A DNA stretch of 64,000 nucleotides from Rhizobium aethiopicum (GTDB lineage Bacteria > Pseudomonadota > Alphaproteobacteria > Rhizobiales > Rhizobiaceae), in assembly GCF_900094625.1 (NCBI RefSeq), contig NZ_FMAJ01000012.1, forward strand, positions 1 to 64,000. Reading direction: 5' to 3'. Position 1 is the first letter of the stretch. Every line of letters starts with the position of its first letter. Below, one piece after another: positions 52,673 to 60,625 of the stretch. Below the pieces are notes generated by a model, which was not told the DNA's origin, made no database searches, and worked only from the letters and a program-made list of their open reading frames with translations. The translations under genes and the position numbers were made by a program.

Positions 52673-54175
52673 ATGAACAAACGAATCTCCCCTCTGTCGC
52701 CCCTCGACATCTCCTCTCCGCCCCCATTCCAGCCTGAGAGTTTCGATGATCCCGCCAAGGCGGTCGAGACGCTGACAGCGCTTTACGAACGCAATACGGC
52801 GTTCCTGATCCAGAGCTTCAGCGACCTTGCCCAGGGCGCTCCGATCGCATCGCGCTACCGCGCCTTCTATCCGCAGGTCAGCATCGAGACGACCAGCTTC
52901 GGCCATGTCGATTCGCGCCTCTCCTACGGGCATGTCACGGCGCCCGGCATTTATACGACGACGGTCACCCGGCCGAAGCTCTTCAAGCATTACCTGAAGG
53001 AGCAGCTGTCGCTGCTGATCAAGAGCCATAATGTTCCGATCGTCGTCTCGGAGTCGTCGACGCCGATTCCGCTGCACTTCGCCTTCGGCGAGGGCGCGCA
53101 TGTGGAAGCATCGGCCGCCGCCTTCGTCGACGTTCCGATGCGCGACATCTTCGACACGCCCGACCTCAACACCACCGACGACGAGATCGCCAACGGCGAA
53201 TATATCCCGCCGCCTGGAGAGCCCTCGCCGCTTGCGCCCTTCACCGCGCAGCGCATCGACTATTCGCTCGCCCGTCTGTCGCACTATACGGCGACGCATG
53301 CCGAGCATTTCCAGAACTTCGTCCTGTTTACGAACTACCAGTTCTATATCGATGAATTCTGCGGCTGGGCGCGCAAGCTGATGGCGGAGGGTGGCGACGG
53401 CTATACCGCCTTCGTCGAGCCCGGCAACATCGTCACCCTGCCCGGCTCGAAGGTGCCGGAAACGGATGCGACACTGGCCCGCCTGCCGCAGATGCCGGCC
53501 TACCATCTGAAGAAGAAGGGCCATGCCGGGATCACCATGATCAATATCGGCGTCGGCCCCTCCAACGCCAAGACGATCACCGACCACGTCGCCGTGCTGC
53601 GCCCTCATGCCTGGCTGATGCTCGGCCACTGCGCCGGTCTTCGCAACAGCCAGCGGCTCGGCGATTACGTTCTCGCCCATGCCTATATGCGCGAAGACCA
53701 TGTTCTCGACGACGATCTGCCGGTCTGGGTGCCGATCCCGGCGCTGGCAGAAGTGCAGGTGGCGCTGGAAGCGGCCGTTGCCGAGATCACCGGCTATGAG
53801 GGTTTCGAGCTGAAGCGCATCATGCGCACCGGCACCGTTGGCACGATCGACAACCGCAACTGGGAACTGCGCGACCAGCGCGGGCCGGTGAAGCGGCTTT
53901 CGCAGGCGCGGGCAATCGCGCTCGACATGGAATCGGCAACGATCGCCGCCAACGGCTTCCGCTTCCGTGTGCCCTACGGGACCCTGCTGTGCGTCTCCGA
54001 CAAGCCGCTACACGGCGAGCTGAAGCTGCCCGGTATGGCGACGGCCTTCTACCGCACGCAGGTGAACCAGCATCTGCAGATCGGCATCCGCGCCGTGCAG
54101 AAGCTGGCGGCCATGCCGAAGGAAGCGCTGCATTCGCGCAAACTGCGCAGCTTCTTCGAAACGGCGTTCCAATAG
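52673..54175 (+). CDS. amn: AMP nucleosidase
   Basis: The 500-residue protein is AMP nucleosidase: an N-terminal Amn-specific domain (FDDPAKAVETLTALYERNTAF, RPKLFKHYLKEQL, VVSESSTPIPLHFA) and a C-terminal nucleoside phosphorylase-like domain (HAGITMINIGVGPSNAKTITDHVAVLRPHAWLMLGHCAGLRNSQ, IALDMESATIAANGF). It hydrolyses AMP to adenine and ribose-5-phosphate. ATG 52673 follows a weak ribosome site. It ends 9 bases before the stop of the convergent small membrane gene. Confidence 0.95.
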   Translation: MNKRISPLSPLDISSPPPFQPESFDDPAKAVETLTALYERNTAFLIQSFSDLAQGAPIASRYRAFYPQVSIETTSFGHVDSRLSYGHVTAPGIYTTTVTRPKLFKHYLKEQLSLLIKSHNVPIVVSESSTPIPLHFAFGEGAHVEASAAAFVDVPMRDIFDTPDLNTTDDEIANGEYIPPPGEPSPLAPFTAQRIDYSLARLSHYTATHAEHFQNFVLFTNYQFYIDEFCGWARKLMAEGGDGYTAFVEPGNIVTLPGSKVPETDATLARLPQMPAYHLKKKGHAGITMINIGVGPSNAKTITDHVAVLRPHAWLMLGHCAGLRNSQRLGDYVLAHAYMREDHVLDDDLPVWVPIPALAEVQVALEAAVAEITGYEGFELKRIMRTGTVGTIDNRNWELRDQRGPVKRLSQARAIALDMESATIAANGFRFRVPYGTLLCVSDKPLHGELKLPGMATAFYRTQVNQHLQIGIRAVQKLAAMPKEALHSRKLRSFFETAFQ

Positions 54176-54184
54176 GCCGTTTCT

Positions 54185-54400
54185 TCACCGGCCCATCACA
54201 ACAGGCGCCGAGCCCTGCGCGAGCATCTGTGGCCTGCCGGCGGCAATGTTCAGCCCTGCGATCAACAGAGTGAAAGCGACGAAGACGACCGCGGTGCGCA
54301 GAAGAATCTTCAGCCCGTCGGTTTCGTCGAAATCGGGCTGACGCTTCTCATGGCGGCGCGCCCAGATCTGGCTTGCCATGGCGATTTCAAGAATACTCAT
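54185..54400 (-). CDS. Small single-pass membrane protein, unknown
   Basis: A 71-residue frame starts at ATG 54400 with GAGGAG 7 bases upstream. It has a charged N-terminal part (WARRHEKRQPDFDETDG) and one membrane helix (LLRTAVVFVAFTLLIAGLNIA), then a short tail. The longer minus-strand frame extending to 55021 runs antisense through the YCII genes and is rejected. Function unknown. Confidence 0.65.
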   Translation of the reverse strand: MSILEIAMASQIWARRHEKRQPDFDETDGLKILLRTAVVFVAFTLLIAGLNIAAGRPQMLAQGSAPVVMGR

Positions 54401-54490
54401 TGCCATTCTCCTCGACAGGTTTTGATGAAGCCTTGTCGAGTGCTGCCCGGCGATTTCGACAACTCGTTCGCATAAAAAATTTCTCGCTGC

Positions 54491-54517
54491 TGTCGAAATG
54501 CAGGCAGATCGTTCGTC
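54491..54517 (+). promoter_or_regulatory. Predicted ECF-sigma promoter (TGTCGA-N17-CGTC)
   Basis: TGTCGA at 54491-54496 and CGTC at 54514-54517, 17 bases apart, lie 37 bases upstream of the first YCII gene. As I recall, ECF42 promoters use TGTCGA at -35 and CGA/TC at -10, so this would let the sigma factor at the end of the operon drive its own operon. Confidence 0.55.
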
Positions 54518-54553
54518 CATGCTTATGAGAACACGGCGAGGAGGCCGCCTGCG

Positions 54554-54910
54554 ATGAAATATCTCTGCCAAGTCTGGTTCGATGGCGCGATACTCGACGC
54601 CATGACGAAAGAGGAGAAGGCCGAGCTCGACACAAATTCCCTCGACTACGACAAGGACCTCGTCGAAAGCGGGCATATGATCGTCGCCCAGGCCCTGCAG
54701 CCGCCGAAGTCGGCGGTGACGGTCCGGGTGCGGGGCGGCGAGATGTCGGTGACGGACGGTCCCTTTGCCGAGACGAAGGAGGCGCTCGGCGGCTTCATCC
54801 TGATCGAGGCCAAGGACCTCAATGATGCAATTCGCGTTGCCGCCGGCATCCCGCTCGCCAGACTCGGCGCGATCGAGGTGCGGCCGATCCATGAATTCCG
54901 AGATCAATGA
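54554..54910 (+). CDS. YCII/DGPF-family protein 1
   Basis: The 118-residue protein begins KYLCQVWFDGAILDAMTKEE and contains the DGPF motif (VTDGPFAETKEALGGFILIEA), the hallmark of the YCII-related family, with an alpha-beta ferredoxin-like fold. It ends IRVAAGIPLARLGAIEVRPI. It is the first of three tandem copies (118, 119, 119 residues) upstream of an ECF sigma factor. DGPF proteins are linked by gene order to ECF sigma factors, and a sensing or regulatory role has been suggested; enzymatic function is unknown. Confidence 0.9.
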   Translation: MKYLCQVWFDGAILDAMTKEEKAELDTNSLDYDKDLVESGHMIVAQALQPPKSAVTVRVRGGEMSVTDGPFAETKEALGGFILIEAKDLNDAIRVAAGIPLARLGAIEVRPIHEFRDQ

Positions 54911-54920
54911 GGAGACGCCA

Positions 54921-55280
54921 ATGAAGTTTTTGTGCCAGATCTGGTTCGACACCGAAAAGAGTAAGCTCGTGACCCAGGCCGAGTGGGATGCGGTTACGCA
55001 AGAGTGCATCGTCAGCGACAATCGCTGGCGCGACAGCGGTCATCTGCTGGTGGCGCTTGCCCTGCGCGAACCGTCGAGCGCGATCACGGTGCGCCTGCGC
55101 AACGGCGAAGCCTCGGCGACTGACGGCCCGTTCGCCGAAATCAAGGAGCACCTCGGCGGTTTCGTGCTGATCGAAGCCCAGACGATCGAGGAGGCGCAGA
55201 CGATCGTGTCCAGTTTTCCGATCCTCAAATATTGCTCGATCGAGGTGCGCCCGGCTTATTCGATCCAGGACGGGAGGTAG
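54921..55280 (+). CDS. YCII/DGPF-family protein 2
   Basis: The 119-residue protein begins KFLCQIWFDTEKSKLVTQAE and has ATDGPFAEIKEHLGGFVLIEA. It is clearly paralogous to the first copy, with the same layout and ending YCSIEVRPAYS. ATG 54921 has GGAG 6 bases upstream, 10 bases after the first copy. It ends 2 bases before the third, so the set is one transcript. Confidence 0.9.
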   Translation: MKFLCQIWFDTEKSKLVTQAEWDAVTQECIVSDNRWRDSGHLLVALALREPSSAITVRLRNGEASATDGPFAEIKEHLGGFVLIEAQTIEEAQTIVSSFPILKYCSIEVRPAYSIQDGR

Positions 55281-55282
55281 TC

Positions 55283-55642
55283 ATGCGCTACATCTGCCTC
55301 ATCTACAATTGCGCCGACACCGACGGCACGCTGACGCCTGATGAATCCGATGAACTCATCAAAGCACATCTGGCCTTCGACGAGGAACTGCTCCGCGAAG
55401 GCATCATGATCCACTCGGATGCGCTCGAGATGCCTGATCAGGCAACCGTCCTGCGCGTTCGAAACAGCAGGCTGTCGGCCACCGATGGCCCCTATGTCGA
55501 GACGAAGGAGCATCTTGCCGGATTCTATGTCATCGAGGCGCCCGACATGGTGATGGCGAAAGAGATCGCCGGGCGTATCCCGTCTGCGCGTTACGGCGCG
55601 GTCGAACTGAGGCCCGTGCGGACGCTCACAATGCCGGACTGA
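55283..55642 (+). CDS. YCII/DGPF-family protein 3
   Basis: The 119-residue protein begins RYICLIYNCADTDGTLTPDE. Its motif reads ATDGPYVETKEHLAGFYVIEA, with tyrosine in place of the family phenylalanine. It is the most diverged of the three. ATG 55283 has GGGAGG about 5 bases upstream. Its stop is 8 bases before the TTG start of the sigma factor gene. Confidence 0.9.
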   Translation: MRYICLIYNCADTDGTLTPDESDELIKAHLAFDEELLREGIMIHSDALEMPDQATVLRVRNSRLSATDGPYVETKEHLAGFYVIEAPDMVMAKEIAGRIPSARYGAVELRPVRTLTMPD

Positions 55643-55650
55643 GGTGCCCT

Positions 55651-56892
55651 TTGGAAAGTGTGATCGACGAGATTTACCGAACCCAGTCGCGCCGGGTGCT
55701 TGCGACCTTGATCCGCTTGCTCGGCGATTTCGACCGGGCGGAGGAAGCGCTTCACGACGCCTTTGCTGCTGCCGCACGGACATGGCCGGTGGACGGCTTG
55801 CCCGACAACCCTTCCGCCTGGCTCGTTTCGACCGGCCGTTTCAAGGCAATCGACACGATCCGGCGACGAGCGCGTTTCGACGCCTCGCAGCATCACATCG
55901 AGGACAGTCTCTACACCGTCGACACAACGGAGATCGGCGACATGGAACCGATCGAGGACGATATGCTGCGGCTGATCTTCACCTGCTGCCATCCGGCGAT
56001 CCCGTCCGATGCCCAGACGGCGATGGCGCTTCGGGAAATCTGCGGATTAACAACCGAAGAAATCGCCCATGCCTTCCTCGTTCCGGCACCGACGGTCGCC
56101 CAGCGGATCGTGCGCGCCAAGAACAGAATTCGGTCGGCGAATATCCCCTATGAAGTGCCAGGTCGCGAGGCACTGCCTCAGCGGCTCGACCAGGTGCTGC
56201 ACGTCATCTATCTGGTCTTCAACGAAGGCTATTCCGCCTCATCGGGCGACGATGTGGTCCGCGCTGACCTGACTGCCGAGGCGATACGGCTGGCGCGACT
56301 GCTTCTGGCGCTGCTGCCGCATCCAGACGCCCGCGGCCTGCTGGCGCTGATGCTGCTGCAGGATTCCCGCCGCTTGGCGCGCAGCAACGAGCAGGGATCG
56401 CTGGTCCTGCTTGCCGATCAGGACCGCTCGCGCTGGGACCGTGCCAAGATCTCGGAGGGCCTGGGGCTGCTCGCCGAGGCGATGCGGGCGGCAGAGATCA
56501 GTACCTATACGCTGCAGGCGGCAATTGCCGCCGAACATGCGAAAGTGTCGTCGGCCGAAGAGACCGACTGGCGACGGATCGCCCTTTATTACGATCTGCT
56601 GCTGGCGGCGCAGCCCTCCGCGATCGTCGAACTCAACCGCGCCGTGGCGATCGCGATGGCGGAAGGGCCGGCAAAGGGGCTGGATCTCGTCGATGCGATT
56701 CTCAGGCGCCAAAAGCTCCAGGCCTATCACCTCGCCCATTCGGCGCGTGCCGATTTCCTGCGCCGTCTCGGCCGCGCCGAAGAGGCGATCGCGGCCTATC
56801 GGACGGCTCTGTCGCTCTGCCGGCAGGAGCCGGAGCAGGCCTTTCTGCGGAAGCGGATTTCAGAGCTTGCCGCGGCGTCCGAGCGGCAGTGA
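55651..56892 (+). CDS. ECF sigma factor with C-terminal TPR-like extension (ECF42-like)
   Basis: The 413-residue protein has sigma region 2 at ~5-75 (VLATLIRLLGDFDRAEEALHD, WLVSTGRFKAIDTIRRRAR), region 4 at ~105-160 (ALREICGLTTEEIAHAFLV, TVAQRIVRAKNRIR), and a long C-terminal extension (~165-413: DQVLHVIYLVFNEGY, AIVELNRAVAIAMAEGPAKGL) characteristic of the DGPF-associated ECF group. It directs RNA polymerase to its own promoter class. I chose the TTG at 55651 with GAGG 6 bases upstream; a GTG at 55660 is too far from it. Its end overlaps the convergent UPF0104 gene by 33 bases. Confidence 0.9.
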   Translation: MESVIDEIYRTQSRRVLATLIRLLGDFDRAEEALHDAFAAAARTWPVDGLPDNPSAWLVSTGRFKAIDTIRRRARFDASQHHIEDSLYTVDTTEIGDMEPIEDDMLRLIFTCCHPAIPSDAQTAMALREICGLTTEEIAHAFLVPAPTVAQRIVRAKNRIRSANIPYEVPGREALPQRLDQVLHVIYLVFNEGYSASSGDDVVRADLTAEAIRLARLLLALLPHPDARGLLALMLLQDSRRLARSNEQGSLVLLADQDRSRWDRAKISEGLGLLAEAMRAAEISTYTLQAAIAAEHAKVSSAEETDWRRIALYYDLLLAAQPSAIVELNRAVAIAMAEGPAKGLDLVDAILRRQKLQAYHLAHSARADFLRRLGRAEEAIAAYRTALSLCRQEPEQAFLRKRISELAAASERQ

Positions 56893-57822
56893 GATCGCCG
56901 TGCCGGTCAACGCCGAGACGATGATCAGCAGATGCGCATTGACGCTCGCCTGCGCCAGCGCGGCCAGTGCCGCCCGCTCGCTCGAAGCTCCGAGCGCGAT
57001 GGCGCCGGCGGTGATGCCGGCGGGATAGGTGCCGACGCCGCCGGGCGCATGCATCGGCAGAACGGAGGAGAGTTCGCCGCCGAGCGCACCACCGAAGCTT
57101 GCCGCCATCGGCAGCACCCCCATCAGGCCGAGCGCCCAAGCGAGCACGAACACCTTCACCAGCCAGTTGACGATGGTCATCGCCCAGGCGCGCGCAAAGG
57201 CTGCGGCATCGAGCGGCAAGCCGTCTTCGATCTCGGCGACGAATCTCTGCGCTTTTGCCGGCAACAGCCTGGCGGCGAGCCGCAGAAGCGGCTTGCGGGC
57301 GGCGAAAGCTGTGACCGGCAGCAGCAGGAGGACTGCCCAAAGCGACCATGCGACAAGCGCATCGGCAGCGGCGAGCGCAAAGCCGATGCCGGCGGCCGCG
57401 AGAAGAGCGTGCAGGTCGAGCAGCCGCATGACCAGGAGCGCCGAGGTTCCGCGCGTCAGCGGAATGCCGAATTCGGTGCGCATCAGCAACGGAAAGCTGG
57501 TCTCGCCGGTGCGGAAGGGCAGCATGATATTCAGCAGATTGTGGATCTGCGTGACGCGGAAGAGGAGCGCGAACCGGCCCGCCGTTTCCTTCGGAAAATA
57601 GTCGTAGATGCGCCAGGTGCGCAGGAAATAGGTGCTCGTCAGCGCCACGAGCGCGCCGATCACCGGGCCAGCCCCGACATCGGCCCATTGGCTGATGATG
57701 ACGGGCCAACCCCAGAACCATTGCACGAAGAGCGCATAGGCTGCGACAATTACGACCGTCAGCGCCGTCATGCGATTGCGCATAAACCAGGACTGCTGGC
57801 TTTCAACGGTCGAACTCTTCAT
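56860..57822 (-). CDS. UPF0104 (lysylphosphatidylglycerol-synthase TM-domain) membrane protein
   Basis: The 320-residue protein has 7-8 membrane segments and the UPF0104 hallmarks: FLRTWRIYDYF, LFRVTQIHNLLNIMLPFRTGETSFPLLM and MHAPGGVGTYPAGITAGAIALGAS near the C-terminus. This family includes the flippase-like half of MprF and AglD-type proteins, and members are proposed lipid translocases. It is transcribed divergently from the ArnT-like/rgtE gene cluster, so moving a lipid-linked sugar is a reasonable but untested guess. It has no soluble catalytic domain. Confidence 0.82.
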   Translation of the reverse strand: MKSSTVESQQSWFMRNRMTALTVVIVAAYALFVQWFWGWPVIISQWADVGAGPVIGALVALTSTYFLRTWRIYDYFPKETAGRFALLFRVTQIHNLLNIMLPFRTGETSFPLLMRTEFGIPLTRGTSALLVMRLLDLHALLAAAGIGFALAAADALVAWSLWAVLLLLPVTAFAARKPLLRLAARLLPAKAQRFVAEIEDGLPLDAAAFARAWAMTIVNWLVKVFVLAWALGLMGVLPMAASFGGALGGELSSVLPMHAPGGVGTYPAGITAGAIALGASSERAALAALAQASVNAHLLIIVSALTGTAISLPLGRRGKL

Positions 57823-57964
57823 ATAGTAGGCATTCCTCGCTTGGCGTCGGCATGAGCCTCGGCTCCGTTGCCAGGCGTTTTAGGAGAAATGAAGGTTGCG
57901 CACAACGGCGGAGTTGATGGCGGTCGCGGCGAGATCGCTTCAAGGCCGCCCCTAGTGGAGATCG

Positions 57965-59458
57965 ATGGTGGAGCGCATTACCAGAAACATCACGAGCGCC
58001 GGCATTTTCCTGGCGGTTTATTTCCTGCTGAACATCGCGCTGCGCATCGCATTGCCCCATACGCTCGATCTCGACGAGGCGGAACAATCGTTCTACTCGC
58101 AATATCTTCTCGCTGGCTACGGCCCGCAGCCGCCCTTCTACAACTGGATCCAATATGCCATCGTCTCGGTGACCGGCATCACGATGTGGGCGCTCTCGGT
58201 TCCGAAGAACATCATTCTCTTCGGATGCTATCTTTTCTATGGGCTTGCTGCCCGCGAGGTGCTGAAGAGCCGTCTGCTCCCACCCATCGCCATGCTGAGC
58301 TTGATTACCCTGCCGCAGGTCGGCCTGATGGCGCAGCGCGAACTGACCCACACCGTTGCCCTGCTGTTTGCGACATCGCTCTTCCTCTTCGGCTTTTTCC
58401 GCACCCTTCGTCAGCCGACGATCGGCAGCTATCTCGTCATCGGCATCGCCACCGGCATCGGCCTCATCTCCAAGTATAATTTCGCCATCCTGCCATTTGC
58501 CGCCTTCGTCGCCGTCGTGGTGGACCGAAAGTGGCGCAGTCGCCTGTTCGACTGGCGTCTGCTGCCGGCCTTCGCAATCGCCATTCTGATCGTTCTGCCG
58601 CATGCGCTCTGGCTGCCCGACAATCTCGTCAGCGCTTCGGCACCGACCATGGAGCGGATGACCGCCGAGCACGAGGCAGCTGCCGGCCTGCCGCGCATCG
58701 GACAGGGACTGCTGTCCCTCGTGATCGCCGTCCTCGGCTTCGTAGCACTGCCGATCGTGCTGATCGCAGCAGCCTTCCGACGCGATTTCTTCCGTGCGCT
58801 TTCCGCGTCCAGCCCGATGATCCGGGTGATCGAGCGGATGATGATCGTCAGCTTGCTTGCCTTCGTCGGCGTCGTTATCTTCGCCGGCGCGAGCGATATT
58901 CACGAGCGCTGGCTCGATCCATGCCTGCTCGTCCTGCTGATCTATCTGTTCCTGAAGCTCGAAACCGCAGGCTTCGATCTTTCCGCCGGGCTTGCCCGCT
59001 TCCGGCCTGTGGTGCCGGTCTTCATGGTGGTCATTCTGGCGATCCTGCTGCTCCGGATCGTCGCCATTCAATATGTCGGCACCTATACGAGAACGAATGT
59101 GCCCTTCTCCGGCTACGTCGCCGAGTTGACCAAGACTCGCAAACCTGTCCTGATCGTCGCCGGAACGAAGTTCGTGGCAGGCAATATGAGGCTGCGGTTT
59201 CCCGACGTTCCAGTGGTAATTCCATTCTTTCCAGGCCCCGGAGTTCCCGAATATGCGGCTGCCAAGGGTCCTGTGCTCGTCGTCTGGCGCGGTGAAACGG
59301 CAAATGACCCAACCATTTCTCCGGGTTTTGCCAGCGATCTGGTGAAGTCGGGTATTCATCTGAAAGAGTTGAACACGTTGACGCTGCCCTACCTCTTCGG
59401 TGACGGCAAACATACCTTTTCCATAGGCTATTCCTGGGTGGAGGGCGGCGCGAAATAG
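57965..59458 (+). CDS. ArnT-like (GT83) glycosyltransferase 1, galacturonosyltransferase type
   Basis: The 497-residue protein has about 12 membrane segments and a first periplasmic loop carrying LDLDEAEQSFYSQYLLAGYGPQPPFYNW, with the acidic catalytic DE, as in ArnT/PMT enzymes. It resembles R. leguminosarum RgtA/B/C, which move galacturonic acid from dodecaprenyl phosphate to the LPS core; I cannot say which of the three this is. ATG 57965 has GGAG 5 bases upstream. It is the first of three paralogues, with the polyprenyl-phosphate donor synthase next. Confidence 0.82.
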   Translation: MVERITRNITSAGIFLAVYFLLNIALRIALPHTLDLDEAEQSFYSQYLLAGYGPQPPFYNWIQYAIVSVTGITMWALSVPKNIILFGCYLFYGLAAREVLKSRLLPPIAMLSLITLPQVGLMAQRELTHTVALLFATSLFLFGFFRTLRQPTIGSYLVIGIATGIGLISKYNFAILPFAAFVAVVVDRKWRSRLFDWRLLPAFAIAILIVLPHALWLPDNLVSASAPTMERMTAEHEAAAGLPRIGQGLLSLVIAVLGFVALPIVLIAAAFRRDFFRALSASSPMIRVIERMMIVSLLAFVGVVIFAGASDIHERWLDPCLLVLLIYLFLKLETAGFDLSAGLARFRPVVPVFMVVILAILLLRIVAIQYVGTYTRTNVPFSGYVAELTKTRKPVLIVAGTKFVAGNMRLRFPDVPVVIPFFPGPGVPEYAAAKGPVLVVWRGETANDPTISPGFASDLVKSGIHLKELNTLTLPYLFGDGKHTFSIGYSWVEGGAK

Positions 59459-59596
59459 CGTTCCGGCAGGTCGGCCGATTGCCGGGAAAGCGGCATTGCC
59501 CGCTGGCAACGGGCGGACACTTCATGTAGTAGGCTTCCGCAAGTGCGGCGGCGGCAGTAAGATTGCAAGGCCGCCCGGCCTTTTGGAGATGCAAAG

Positions 59597-60613
59597 TTGC
59601 AGACAACGGTAGAGCCCATTCGCGGCACGAATGATCCGGTACAATCGCTCGAGCTGTCGCTGGTCGTGCCCGTTTTCAACGAAGAGGAAAGCGTCGGGCC
59701 GCTGGTCGAGCGTATCCTTGCAGCGATGGCCCAGTATCCCAATCGCTGGGAGCTGATCCTCGTCGACGACGGCAGCACGGACGCGACGCTCGTCAACGCC
59801 CGTAAGTTCGTCGGCCGCGAGGGGCTGGCGCTCAGGATCGTCGAACTGCAGCGCAATTTCGGCCAGACCGCCGCCATGCAGGCCGGCATCGATACAGCCC
59901 GGGGCCGGCTGATCGCGACGATGGACGGCGATCTGCAGAACGACCCGAAGGACATCCCTGCGATGGTCTCCGAGCTCGAGCGGCGCGAACTCGACCTCCT
60001 GGTCGGCTGGCGCAAGAACCGCAAGGATGGTCTGTTCCTGCGCAAGATCCCTTCCTGGTGCGCCAATTACCTGATCGGCCGCATCACCGGCGTCAAGCTG
60101 CACGACTACGGCTGCAGCCTGAAGATCTACCGGGCCTCGATCATCAAGCAGGTCAAGCTGATGGGCGAGATGCACCGCTTCATCCCGGCCTGGGTCGCCG
60201 GCGTCGTCCCGAGCTCGCGCATCGGCGAGATGGCCGTCACCCACCATGCCCGCGAGCACGGCGTGTCGAAATACGGCATTTCGCGCACCTTCCGCGTCAT
60301 CCTCGACCTGCTGTCGGTGATGTTCTTTATGCGCTACAAGGCGCGGCCCGGCCATTTCTTCGGCTCGCTCGGTCTCGGTCTCGGCGCGGTTGCCATATTG
60401 ATCCTGTTCTATCTCGGTTTCGACAAGTTCATCCTGGGCAACGATATCGGCACACGCCCGATGCTGATGGTCGGCGTCGTGCTGCTGCTTTCGTCGGTGC
60501 AGATGATCACCACCGGTATCCTGGCGGAAATGATCGCGCGCACCTATTACCGCGACGACGCATCCCCGAATTATATCGTCCGGCAGATCTTCGACGATCA
60601 AAGCCAAGTATAA
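59597..60613 (+). CDS. rgtE: RgtE-like polyisoprenyl-phosphate galacturonate synthase (GT2)
   Basis: The 338-residue protein is a GT-A transferase with LSLVVPVFNEEESVGPLVER, LVDDGSTDATL, FGQTAAMQAGIDTARG, the metal-binding MDGDLQNDPKDI and VGWRKNRKDG. Two C-terminal membrane helices follow (FFGSLGLGLGAVAILILFY, MLMVGVVLLLSSVQMIT), as in ArnC/DPM-type enzymes. It would load galacturonic acid from UDP-GalA on dodecaprenyl phosphate. The start is an unusual TTG at 59597 with TTGGAG 8 bases upstream; no in-frame ATG lies near. Placement among three ArnT-like genes supports the RgtE assignment. Confidence 0.8.
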   Translation: MQTTVEPIRGTNDPVQSLELSLVVPVFNEEESVGPLVERILAAMAQYPNRWELILVDDGSTDATLVNARKFVGREGLALRIVELQRNFGQTAAMQAGIDTARGRLIATMDGDLQNDPKDIPAMVSELERRELDLLVGWRKNRKDGLFLRKIPSWCANYLIGRITGVKLHDYGCSLKIYRASIIKQVKLMGEMHRFIPAWVAGVVPSSRIGEMAVTHHAREHGVSKYGISRTFRVILDLLSVMFFMRYKARPGHFFGSLGLGLGAVAILILFYLGFDKFILGNDIGTRPMLMVGVVLLLSSVQMITTGILAEMIARTYYRDDASPNYIVRQIFDDQSQV

Positions 60614-60625
60614 GCCGGCAGCACG

